Source: Bryoerythrophyllum caledonicum | Lineage: Eukaryota > Streptophyta > Bryopsida > Pottiales > Pottiaceae | Assembly: GCA_963971425.1 (NCBI GenBank) | Contig: OZ020515.1 | Location: forward strand, 12,788,291-12,852,290 | Length of the DNA: 64,000 bases | Reading direction: 5' to 3' | Shown: positions 34,964 through 47,598 of the stretch, in pieces | Layout: each line of letters starts with the position of its first letter | Position numbering within the stretch: the stretch's first letter is position 1 | Program-made: the position numbers and the translations under genes | Notes under the pieces: generated by a model | The model's input: only the letters and a program-made list of their open reading frames with translations | What the model was told of the DNA's origin: nothing | Database searches by the model: none

Positions 34964-35707
34964 AAGGTAAGCCCCCCTAAAACCGACAAGTTAAGGAATG
35001 TGCATATGTGGAGAGGAGGTAATTATTTCAGTGATAGCCAAAAGAATTACAATTCCAACCCAAGTGATTTCATATTTTTTCGATGAAAACTGAATTAGTT
35101 ATGAATTTTCAAATTGTGCAGCCATGTTTAGTGAGTGGCCAACAGTAGGTACCCCCCATAACCAACGACCAGAAGTAAGGGTCTTGACTAAGGTTGGATG
35201 ACCTATCACCACCACCAACCCCAGAACCAACAATCTTATGTGGGCCAAAACCACCAGCCGCCCACCCCATTTTCAAAATTTTAGGAAGTCAGTTATGATT
35301 GGGTGTCAGTTTATAATTGGTTCAAAGCTCTCGGTTTTTAGTCTCTTGCACAAGTGGTCATTAGCACAACTTACTATGGAAGTACAGAGTTTTGTATGTC
35401 GAGAATGGGTCACAGCTTACTATCCACTTTGAAAATTTGTAGCAATTTCAATATGAAGAAATAAATGGTCACGACAATAGCAATATTCTTGAAATCCTAT
35501 TTTGAATTCCCAAAAAAATTCTTACCACTTATACAAACGCTATAAATAGGTCAACAAGCTTCAGTTGGTGGTTATAGGTCATCCAACCTTAATAGCAAAC
35601 TTCTATTTGAAGGTGAGTTGGTGGTAATGGGATGGAAGAGGGTTGGAAATACCCCAATTTTATAGGCGTTGGATGTGGGTTTTTGTTGGTTATGGGGGGT
35701 TTACCTT
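34964..35707. mobile_element. foldback/MITE-like element with nested inverted repeats
   Basis: The right end (35685-35707) reads GTTGGTTATGGGGGGTTTACCTT. Its complement matches two left-side sites: AAGGTAAGCCCCCC at 34964-34977 and AGGTACCCCCCATAACCAAC at 35147-35166. An internal inverted repeat pairs 35191-35222 ('aaggttggatgacctat.accaccaccaac') with about 35562-35594. The true left boundary (34964 or 35147) is unclear, and possible nesting is likely. No ORF of note. Confidence 0.65.
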
Positions 35708-35857
35708 AATGTCTCTGAGGGGTAGAGCACTCTTACCGGTGTTGCATTGGCAGGTGGCCCATTTTCTTTTATACATTGCCTAGATTAATACAAGTATTTA
35801 ATTAATCTTTTGTATCTGAATATTCCTTTTACCTCTAATTGTTACTGTTTTTCTTTC

Positions 35858-35930
35858 AGCTTCATATCCAAAATTTTCAGCTTCAGATCCAAAATTTTCA
35901 ACTTCAGATCCAAAATTTTCAGCTTCAAAC
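35858..35930. repeat. 21-bp tandem repeat, about 3.5 copies
   Basis: 'agcttcagatccaaaattttc' repeats at about 35858, 35879 and 35900, with a partial copy after. It is a simple minisatellite in intergenic DNA. Confidence 0.85.
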
Positions 35931-36860
35931 CCTTGAATTAGTGCCTAGAGTGATGTAGCCAATAATTGTGGATTTGAGATGATTTATTTTTCCTTTGAGT
36001 TGTTGCTCATGGAAATGAAATGTACATTGGAGTTTTTCACTGTACAAAGTTGAACTTAGATGCATTGTAAAAATTGAGGAAATTTTGTTCAATATCCAAC
36101 AATTGACAAAGTAGAATTTAGTTTATAGATTGATGTATATTGTTGGTGGGATTTGGAGATTTTGGAGAATATGCTTACTACTTTGGCAATTGATAGCGTG
36201 GGAATTATACGCCTAGTCTCATATGGCCGCACCCGAAATAGAAGACCGTTCTCTCAACGGAACCTTGTTATTCAGTGTCCAACTCGATCACATTCCATAG
36301 CAGAAAGAGCTAGGGATTGCGTTCCATGGTGTAGCTTGTGCAAGACTGGACCATCTATCGACACATCGCTAACAACTTGGGCACTATCCGATTCCTCATC
36401 CGTTGCCAAACTAGGCAACATCAATGCGGAGCCTCACATCAACGTAAGGTAAGCCGCTACAAACCACCCCAAGATTGACTCCCTATCAGAGTCTCCATGC
36501 CACCTAGGACCAGTCAAATTCACCTCTTCAGGACTTGGAAATTCATATTGTTCGAAGGTAGATAAAAAATGAATTGTAGGCATTCAAAGTTCCTTTCATG
36601 AAAGGAAACTTTAGAATATAACCACAATATAAAATATGATCAAATCTAATGCTTACATTTTTGTCATTTCATGTCTATGTTTTACATACATTATTATGAA
36701 ATCCATGAAGTGCATTTCATTGATTACATCCTAAAGACCTAGATATGATATATCTAAATTTTTATTAAGTTTCTATTCATACTTAATTTGTAGAGGAGGG
36801 ATTTGAACTTATACATATTTCTTTGGTATACAACAACCAAAAATCAAGTTCAACAAGGAG
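35931..36860. other. intergenic or degenerate 5' part of the ankyrin-PGG gene
   Basis: An open frame at 36153-36452 could be part of the decayed ankyrin gene downstream, but I see no clear ankyrin motif in it. The rest is AT-rich with no supported feature. Confidence 0.3.
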
Positions 36861-37849
36861 TCTAGGGGCATCGATGTCCGTTTTGAAAGTGGTCACAATT
36901 ATCTAGCAATTCATTGTGCTGCACTTTCTGGCCAAGTTGAAGCAATCCAAAGTATTCTCAAATTTCCTATATATGACCCTAACATTTAGCAGAGGTAGAA
37001 ATTTTTCTTTAGTAGGGACTGCTTTACATCTTCTTTTGAAGAGAAAGTACTTCAGTGAATGTCTGAAGATGTTTTGGACACTAGCTACCAAATTCCGAGT
37101 TGTATGCACATTCGAAGGATGAGTTCTCCAAGCTTTGCTTCTACTCAAAACATGAGCCATAGATGTTTTCAGCAAATGGAATCAGTTGCATCAACCTCCT
37201 ACTTCAAGCCGACTTTGACATATGGACTCCCCATTGTGAGACAGAAGAGCGTCCTAGTCCTAGGCCGATGGCCAATGACAAGGCTAGAGAATGGTGGTAC
37301 AACAAGGTGGTAACCGAAGTTGTAACCCAAAGACAAGCATCAACAATGCTTCCAACGCAATCGCAGCCATTGCCACTTTGGTGGCCACGGCCTCCTTCAT
37401 TGGTCCCTTGCAACCACCTCTTGGCTTAGCGGATGATGGTTATCTGCGTAGTAGTGCAAGTGCGGTGCAAGTGTACTTTGTGTGCACCGGCTTGTCATTC
37501 TACTTCTCCATTGCGTGTACCTTGATGGCGCTTTCGCCCGCAATTCCAACGCCGAAGGAGTCTCAATACGACAAGCTCTTTAGAAGGCCAAAGATGCTTG
37601 AAGACTGCAGCTCTGTTTCTGCTAGTATCCATCATTTGTGTGCTGACAAGTTTTACATCTGCGAGCATTGCCGTGGTATCCTTAGAGTGGCATGACAAGC
37701 AGCTTGTTGGTGCTTATGTGGGGGCTGGAGGTGTAGTTTGTGTAATAGTGCTGGTGGTATACATGATCCGTATGGTTCGGATGGTGTTTCAGAGGAACTT
37801 TTCGCTTTTGAAGGTGGTTTGCAAAGAATATGATCTTTTGAAGGTTTAA
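36861..37849 (+). pseudogene. broken ankyrin-repeat / PGG-domain membrane protein gene
   Basis: Plant ankyrin-PGG proteins combine ankyrin repeats with a C-terminal four-helix membrane domain. An ankyrin repeat is legible at 36861-36988 ('NYLAIHCAALSGQVEAIQSI'), ending in a stop. A further piece near 37170-37310 ('NGISCINLLLQADFDIW', 'KAREWWYNKVVTEV') is in one frame. The PGG core ('NASNAIAAIATLVATASFIG', 'SAVQVYFVCTGLSFYFSIA') is in another at about 37330-37590. The last helices ('AALFLLVSIICVLTSF', 'VVCVIVLVVYMIRMV') return to the earlier frame and end at the stop at 37849. Two frame changes and a stop without plausible introns indicate a pseudogene, unless the assembly has indel errors. 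Its 3' flank is duplicated at 1-280. Confidence 0.7.
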
Positions 37850-39187
37850 AAGCGGGATTTGGAGCTGAGAGAGCTTAGATCATGCTACTCCTAGCATGAT
37901 ACACTTGGACCCGTTTTAATGAGTCAGGTTAATAGATTTTCCAACGAAGTTTGGCTTCCAATTCCTTAGTAAATATCAGTAGAACATTCTATTACTAGTA
38001 AAACTTTCCAATAGATTTTCTCTGGTTCAAGTAAATTATCGATGTGGATGGATGTAGTAGTGATAGTCAACAAATGCGTAAAGTGCTCGAAGCAAGAACT
38101 AGGAAGTTTGTATGTTTGCATTTTTTGATGTAGTTTCGAGGCTTTCAATGGGATCCTTGCTTTGAGGTATTAGACTCAAGAGCCTCCTTGCCTATGTTAT
38201 AGTAAGTTAGTCAAAGAATGACCACTCAGTGTAGATTCACTTGTTAATTGATTGCCTAGAGAAAATGATGAAGAGCTGCTCTTCAATTAGTCTTGAGGGT
38301 GCAATAGTCTGGTGCTGCAGAAAGATTGAAAGCATATCAGAGTCAATACACACTTCCAATGTACCCATTCATCAAATTACCTGTTTCAAAGAGTAGAATA
38401 CGTGGCCGCACATATGGTCCCCCACAGACCTTTAAGGGTTAGCTTTGGCAGTAAGTTGGTTTTGCTGGATCAATTGATTGGATACGTTTGTTGGTTGTCC
38501 GGTGCGCCGCTTCGCAGCTTCTATGATTTAGTGAGAAATCATGCCCATCACACGCATGGTTACATTGTGAATTCCCGTCTAGAATCCTTTTCATGAATAA
38601 GAAACACTACTACTTCTGCGAGTTGAATCGGTCTGCAGGTGCATGTGTGCAAGGAGTTACTGATTTCTCTCCATCGTCACATTGAATTTACATGAACCAA
38701 GACTCACGCCAGCAGATTCTCAGCAAAAACGCTGTTCTCCGATGAAGTGGAACGAATGTACATGCTTCAAAACGTGCATACAAGAAGAATGTATTGAGTG
38801 CAACTTTCAGTGAATTCAACACTCATTCTTGATTGGTAAAAACCAAGATCACGGAACATGAGCTTGTCCTTTCACCAAGTCTAGTCTGAGCTGATGAGTC
38901 CAGGTAAGAGTCTAACAAGTTATCTGTAGCGTTTCAATAAAACCTATGATTACAGCTGGAGCAGAAAAACGCTTAGGAAACAACTTCATGTGAACAAGTC
39001 AAAAAAAAAAACAAAAAACAAGTATCTGGAACGTGCCAGATATCGAAACGAGCACGGTATCGAGAAGAGAACGGTAGCAAGAGACAAGAATAGAGTATCA
39101 ACTATTTCCTTAGTTGATTTGCTCAATTACACTTACTTCCATTTCCTTGGAAAAGAGAACTGAATCACAGACAAGTCCAAGATTGCA

Positions 39188-39189
<2 letters not shown>
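37850..39189. other. downstream flank of the ankyrin-PGG relic
   Basis: About 37905-38400 is homologous to 1-280 of this window. The remainder up to the TA repeat shows no recognisable gene. Confidence 0.5.

Positions 39190-39251
<62 letters not shown>
39190..39251. repeat. (AT)31 microsatellite
   Basis: An uninterrupted alternating A/T run of about 62 bp. It is likely polymorphic and may extrude cruciforms. Confidence 0.97.
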
Positions 39252-39256
<5 letters not shown>

Positions 39257-39434
39257 TGATGCACAATTCTACATGTTCGATATTCTCATCATCATCATTC
39301 CAAGCTGGAGGTCTGTACAAACAAACTAGAATTACATCTGCTCTAAGGTGATTATCAGCAGAACCTAAACTACTATAGCATGACGGTCCTATCTCTTTCC
39401 GGATTCTTCATGAAGTAGCCTAATATCTACTAGA

Positions 39435-39848
39435 TCAATGCACTATGACTTTGCTGCAGTCTGTAAGGTGCCACTTGAATTTCATGCAGTTCGGCATCAT
39501 GACCTGCAAATGCCAAACTATGCTACTCTTGCACTGATTCACTTCCTTGTGCGCCAACTCGCACTTCAATTGGTGGCCTTGCAGCCCTCGTTTGCTAGCG
39601 AAATTCCGATGACAGGAACCGCACTTGAAACTTGCCTTGCTCTCCAAGGAAACCAGTGTGTTTCCACCTGCAATTGTCTTCCGGCCTCCCTTGGAAGCTT
39701 GAAACTTGAAAGTCGCCTTGTGGAATATCCTGTAAGGAAACCACTGTCTGCAAGGAAAGCACGGTGCAGACCGTGGTTTCCTCGGAATTCTGGCACACGG
39801 ACGATGATGGCATACAACGGCGAGATCAGATTCCAACTTGGAGGCCAT
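39435..39848 (-). CDS. possible small single zinc-finger protein (C2HC type)
   Basis: Open frame from an ATG at 39848 to a stop at 39435-39437, 137 aa. It has one finger, 'FKCGSCHRNFASKRGLQGHQ' followed by LKC: C-x2-C-x12-H-x3-C, i.e. the last ligand is Cys rather than His. The 'GLQGH' core loosely resembles the plant QALGGH class. The N-terminus is basic (RKPRSAPCFPCRQ). No splice partner, promoter element or second finger is evident. The frame could be a real short gene, a single exon of something larger, or a relic. Confidence 0.4.
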   Translation of the reverse strand: MASKLESDLAVVCHHRPCARIPRKPRSAPCFPCRQWFPYRIFHKATFKFQASKGGRKTIAGGNTLVSLESKASFKCGSCHRNFASKRGLQGHQLKCELAHKEVNQCKSSIVWHLQVMMPNCMKFKWHLTDCSKVIVH

Positions 39849-39902
39849 GATGGAAGAGCGCTGTTGTAAACAAAATGGTATGACACGCAAACTGAGATTC
39901 AC

Positions 39903-41451
39903 CGACTATGAACAGTAATGAGAGGTCTGAGTGCTTGTGTCCGGACTTTGAGAATGGAACACTGGAACAGCAATATTCTGATGAACCCTGTTCTCATACA
40001 CAAGGATGAATGAAACAAAGTGACTACAAAAACATGCTCTTGACGAAGAGGCCTAGATCCAGCCCAAGAAGAGGAAAAGATTTGGATCAGTTGTCAATGT
40101 ACAATGGATACATGTAGCGTCAGTCGGTGAGCGTCAGGCGTTGAGCATGCGCACCAAGCATCGAAGTCGTGAAGCTTCGATTGGTGGTGGGTCAACCTTT
40201 GACCGTGTTCTGCTGGCCGTTGGCCTGTGACCGTGTTTGCGTGGTATTCGACCTGCGACCGCGTTTACGTGGTCCTTGACCTTTGAACTTGTTTTCGTGG
40301 TCCTCGACCTGCGACCGTGTTGAGGTCGCTTATGCTGCACCTCCATCTTCAGCAATGTATGATCAATGCCAAAAGGATACGGTTTCTGTAGCGGCGGATG
40401 TCAACAAGGCCATCGTTCACCTCCCCTAATCGCCACGATCGGATAAGGCAGTCCTCATGTGTATTCCCGCGCTTCTCTCTGCATTCAGGCGACGCTGTGT
40501 GGCAGCGGAACTGTAGACGTTTCAGCTCTTTTGCACAGCAGGTCGCGCCGAGCATCGCAGAGTGCGCGCATTCACATGTGCATTTTCCGTTCTGAGCACA
40601 CCATTGCAGTTAATTGACTTGACAGCGATTCCCGATCGAAAAAGTGCCTCCACCGACCCAGTTTGGGCTCTCCCGGCGGTGAAGGGTTAAAGTTTTGAGG
40701 CTTTTTGAACGGGTGGATTGAAGCGGGGTTTCCGTGAGTACCCTCAAGGTTCAGATTCAAGGTCGGGTGTAGGGTGTGTATCGAGGATGCTCTAAGTCAA
40801 TGATCTTTGTCTGAAGGACCTAAGAAAGCATGCACTACATTCACAGTAAATCGTTTCGTTTTTCACCATTCTAAAGTAAGTTATAGAACAGCAATTTCAT
40901 GCTAAACAAGTTACCAGTATTCTTATCCTTACTAAGAATGAAAATAGAAATAAAATCATTAATAATGATAAAAATGATAATAGCAACAATGCATTACCAT
41001 AGTGTGTTTTGATATAGTGGTGTTCGTTTTGCGTATACAGTGCATCCCCCGGCCACGGTACCTTAGAAAACAGGTAACGTAAGATGGAAGTAAAGAGATG
41101 CGTTGGAATATAAAAGAGTAAAACCAGGGAAAATCATAATGAAGAAGAACAAAGCCCCGAATATCCAACCATGCAGACATAGCTATCAAAATCTCTGTGC
41201 CAATTGGCAATGTGCCATCACAGAGAGAGAAAACAGTGAACATACAGAGCCACAAGTGAATGTATGTATATTTTTTTATTTTATTTTTTGTTTTTTTGAT
41301 AAAAATATTCACAATAAGTTTTATCTTTTTCACAATATGAGCCAAAGCACGTTCCTGTTAAGGCGACACTCGCTTTCAACTCCACGAGAATATGGGATCC
41401 ATCTGAGGGACATCAAGGTAACGGATGGAACTGAAATTCTGCGGCTAAAGC
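39903..41451. other. intergenic DNA with a ~29-bp minisatellite
   Basis: About four degenerate units of 'gacctgcgaccgtgtttacgtggtc' type fill about 40195-40330, each unit roughly 28-31 bp. A poly-T-rich stretch lies near 41264-41300. ORFs in this interval carry no domain. The end near 41451 is probably the 3' UTR of the aldo/keto reductase gene. Confidence 0.55.
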
Positions 41452-43465
41452 CTAGTGTGAGGGCAAGGGAGGAGTTGTTACATACTTCCATGTGTGCTTC
41501 TCCAGCTCTTCAGTGTACCGGCCTCCTGCAATTTCATGCTCTGGCACAGCTGCCGCCACTTCGCGCAGCTCCTCCGGAGCCAGCTTCACAAACCCGGCTC
41601 CGATGTTTTCGTTCAAGTTGGGAATCTTGGTGGTGCCTACGAAGTAATCAATCATAAACACCATCAGATGTGAGAATGTTCCAGACATATGAGAGTCCAC
41701 AAAAGTGAAGCTAACCTGGGATGGGCACGACGTCGTCACCCTGGTGAATAACCCAAGCAAGAGCAAGTTGTCCGGGGGTGCAGTTGTATTTCTTTGCAAG
41801 TGATGCGACTCGCTCGTAAAGGACTCTGTTCTTCTCTAAATTTGCTCCTTGGAACCTTGGATGTCGCAGCTGAATTTCCAAACCAACGATCGCAGGCTTT
41901 CAGTAATCTTGGCAATTATCTCACCAGTGCACATTGGTGGGCGACTTGGGTGGAAACTTACCGGCCTGCCGTCACCCTCTTCCAGTTTCTCTACAACTGC
42001 TTTCCCTGAAAAGAAACCTCGTCCAAGTGGACTGTAACCAACAATCCCAATTCCCAGCTCTCTGCAACAACCAAACCATTCACGTTCACCGTCTCGAGAG
42101 CTCAAACCCTAAGCCCTGACCTGACGGAGAAGACAACTTCACGAAGGTACACCCTGAACCCTGACCTAGTAGAGGAGGTGATATTACCTTGACAGAAGGA
42201 TGTTAAACCCCAAACCCTGACCTGATGGAGGAGACAATTCTACCTGCACAGAGGGACGATTTCCTCTTCAATGTCACGGGCCCAAAGAGACCACTCGATC
42301 TGCAAAGCAGTGATGGGATGAACCGCATGCGCACGTCTGATCGTGTCAGCACTCGCCTCCGACAGGCCAATGTACTTGATTTTTCCTTCTTCCACCAGCT
42401 TCTTCAACTCTCCAACCTGGAAACCAAGCAGCAACATGAGTCTCAAGCTGTAGATAATGTCTGTACAAGTTAGGAAGTAGATTATTTGCACGAGTACCGT
42501 GACTTCGATGGGCACTTCGGTGTCAACCCTGTGCTGGTAGTAGAGATCAATGTAGTCCACGCCAAGGCGCTCCAAGCTGCCTTCACAAGCGTTCCGCACA
42601 TACTCGGGATCGCCCCTGACCACCATCTTCCCCACCGCCTGAGTGATGCCGAACTTGGTTGCGATCTGGATCTTTTCGCGAGGTAAACTCTTGATACACT
42701 GAACACACAAGTAATTCGATGTTGAATATTAATGGCCAAATGATATTATGCTTTTTCTAAGCCAGTTGAGACCCTTGTTGTGCGCTGTATGCCGATTTGA
42801 AGGCAAAGTCGAGTACCTTTCCAACGAGCTTCTCATTGACGTGCGGGCCATACACATCAGACGTGTCGAAAAACGTCACTCCGTTGTGGAAGGCGTGGTG
42901 GATGACATGAATGGCTTCCTTCTCCTCGAGAGCCTTGCCATACCACGATGACAGGCCCATACATCCCAGCCCCAAGGCAGAAACCTGAAAATTCCTCAAA
43001 ACCACCCCAACCATCCATGTCACTGCGGGACTCCAAACCTTAAAACCCAACTCCAATTCGATTCTCTGGGTTCTATCCAAAGCGTCGCCATGAAAAACTC
43101 ACCAATTCCACATAGATTCCAAACTCAATTCCACTCTACGCATATATCTAGAATGATTGCCATCTGAATATCTTGGAACCCGGAATTTCCTTCCCCATCC
43201 TCGACCTCTCATTCAAATTACGAGACTCAGAATTCATTCAAATGAATCCAGGGCTCGAACTCACTCCACAACCATCCTCCAAATACGAAATCCAGAGCCT
43301 AATTCTCCTAATTTCGATTAAGAAGGCGCACATTCTAGGAGAGATACATCTCAAAACATCTTGGACAGAGCAAATAAATCTGACGTATGACAGCACAAAG
43401 ATGGGAATTGAACCCACCTCCAGACCTTGAGAGCCGAGCTTGCGGCGTGGCAGCAAATGCGCCAT
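41452..43465 (-). CDS. aldo/keto reductase (IN2-2 / auxin-induced-protein type), 342 aa
   Basis: NADPH-dependent carbonyl reductase of the plant AKR group related to auxin-induced PCNT115/IN2-2; cytosolic, substrate unknown. Seven coding exons: 43465-43418, 42984-42817, 42698-42498, 42416-42244, 42061-41962, 41869-41716, 41636-41452 (TAG). Phases fit. The complete TIM-barrel is present: '[16 protein letters not shown]'; catalytic Asp56 and Tyr61 in 'FFDTSDVYG'; Lys87 in 'QIATKFG'; His128 in 'LYYQHRVD'; strand 6 '[17 protein letters not shown]'; '[19 protein letters not shown]'; and the NADP-binding '[18 protein letters not shown]'. Length matches the family. The start ATG is the first in the frame. 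Just upstream a GA-rich run (43582-43627; CT-rich in the transcript) marks the leader. Intron 4 (42062-42243) contains three direct repeats that copy the region around the exon 4 donor. Confidence 0.95.
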
Positions 43466-43581
43466 GATTCCGACCCGCCCCTCCAAGCAACTCACAGCGA
43501 GCCTCCTGAGAAGCAAGAAGACGGGGATACGGACGCAGTAATGTTGGATGTTGCAAAGCAAGAGTCAGTCCTCCTCCGATT

Positions 43582-43627
43582 ATGAGAGAGAGAGACAGAC
43601 AGAGAGAGGGAGTGAGGGAGTGAGAGT
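43582..43627 (-). promoter_or_regulatory. CT-rich tract in the aldo/keto reductase 5' leader
   Basis: A GA/GACA-rich plus-strand run ('gagagagagacagacagaga') lies about 120-160 bp upstream of the start codon and reads CT-rich in the transcript direction. Such tracts are common near plant transcription starts. Confidence 0.45.
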
Positions 43628-44389
43628 GCATGGAAAGTAGCTAGTTGTGAGTCTTCACGACGTAAGAGCAACGTCAGTCCGGCTCTTTATATGGACCTCA
43701 ACCTCAAACTTGAGCCCATGCAAACGTCAAACCTTCCTTTTTACCTAGGCTCCAAAATATCGAGGGCTCTTCAAATCATGCCTCCCACGCTCCAAATTGG
43801 TGGACTATAGAGTGCCCTTTAAATGGCCCATGTGAGCATTTCGTGAGGTACTTTTGGCTCCAACTTCAATGCTTCTTCTCCCTCTTCGTGCCATCAATGT
43901 AGAGGTGTTACTACATGGCGCAAATGAGGTTTAGAGAGCGAGGTTCAGGCTAGAGATTGAGGTGCAATGGCCCTCCAGTGCCCATTTCTTTTTTAGACTC
44001 TCTAGTAGCCCCTTGCATTTTCAAGCATTATCATTGGCTCCAAATTTGTGCGACATGCAGAGGAAAAGGGCAGCTCAGATTCATGGTATAACTTGACCTC
44101 TCCTTCTTCATTGTGAAATTATGTATACTCATGGCATCACTGTAGCGGTAATATTTGAACCTGATTACCTTTCCGAATCCATTCCACCTCATCTAGCTCA
44201 AAGTAATGTTTGTTGGTGTGATTCGTGATCTCTTATGCTTTGCCCACCAAACAAGCCATTTGGAGACAGAAGTTTGATAGAGGTTGCGTGATCATGTTGC
44301 AGTACAATGCCACCGTGATGACTTGGTGGTTGACGTTGTGCCTAAGTCGTAGTCGCGAGTGCACAACCATATTGACTTTTACATTTGAT
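43628..44389. other. divergent intergenic region between the aldo/keto reductase and beta-glucosidase genes
   Basis: No gene is seen. It should contain the aldo/keto reductase promoter. 'gtaagagcaacgtcagtccggctctttat' at about 43662 resembles a MITE end, but I could not find a matching second end. Confidence 0.4.
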
Positions 44390-44755
44390 TAAATTTAGAA
44401 CTATCGAGTTTCACTGAAATGGAAACTATTAAACTTTGATTAAAATTGGAACTATTAAGTATGACTAAAATTGGAACTATTAAGTTTGACTAAGATTGGA
44501 ACTATTAAGTTTGACTAAGATTAGAACCATTAAGTTTGACTAAGATTGGAACTATGAGGTTTACTTTGGCTATTACTTTTGAGTCATGTATAGATATGGA
44601 ACTATGAGGTTTACTTTGACTTTTACTTTTGAGTCATGTATAGATATGGAACTATGAGGTTTACTTTGACTTTTACTTTTGAGTCATGTATAGATATGGA
44701 ACTATGAGGTTTACTTTGACTTTTACTTTTGAGTCATGTATAGATATGGAACAAG
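44390..44755. repeat. compound minisatellite in the beta-glucosidase promoter (24-bp then exact 50-bp units)
   Basis: First come about six diverged 24-bp units of 'gaactattaagtttgactaa' type (about 44399-44560). Then a 50-bp unit with 'gagtcatgtatagatatgga' begins at 44581, 44631, 44681 and 44731, each almost identical. The array ends about 117 bp before the start codon at 44872, so it spans the probable core promoter. Confidence 0.9.
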
Positions 44756-44871
44756 TGTGACAATAGTGATTATATTGTTGAGTGTTTCTTGAGTTCAATA
44801 TATTTCTTGCCTACTTGGGTTCAATATATTTTCAATATTTGGAGGGATATTGTGCTATTGCTTAAGTAAAA

Positions 44872-47227
<2,356 letters not shown>

Positions 47228-47598
47228 ATGGTTGAGTAGTCCATCACGTGATGATAGAAATGAGGCCTAGATGAACATTTTATAAATCCACATTGATCCA
47301 AGATGGATTAGAGTTCTTCTGTTAATAAAAACGATAACTGTTCAGAGATGAACAAGTTCGTTGCAATTTGACTTTTCATGATTTGATTGTTAACATCTGA
47401 TCACATCTCAGCACTGTAATCCAAGAGGAATGATGAGCATAAACCAACCCAGAAAGTAAAAACAAGTTTGGTGTTGTCCCGACCAGGTTCAAAAGAGTCA
47501 AATTTGAAGCTATCTAGTCTGATATTGTCGGCGCCGTTCAAAGCAAGGAACAGTGTGAATTCAATGTAATATGAGCAGAATGGGTGGAGACAAATGTG
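47228..47598. other. convergent 3' regions of beta-glucosidase and WD40 genes
   Basis: A 371-bp tail-to-tail spacer holding the two 3' UTRs. AATAAA at 47324 suits the plus-strand gene. Nothing else is seen. Confidence 0.55.

Noticed and set aside
35712..35770. tRNA-like 'ggggtagagcactcttaccgg'
   Set aside because: No acceptor stem or T-arm could be paired; not a tRNA.
40740..40800. possible second MITE end 'gaggatgctctaag'
   Set aside because: Resembles the GAGCATCTCCA end, but no matching opposite end with TAA duplication was found nearby.
41103..41657. 184-codon plus-strand ORF
   Set aside because: Half is low-complexity Ile/Phe-rich and half is antisense to the last aldo/keto reductase exon.
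43660..43700. possible MITE end 'taagagcaacgtcag'
   Set aside because: No complementary terminus found within 2 kb.
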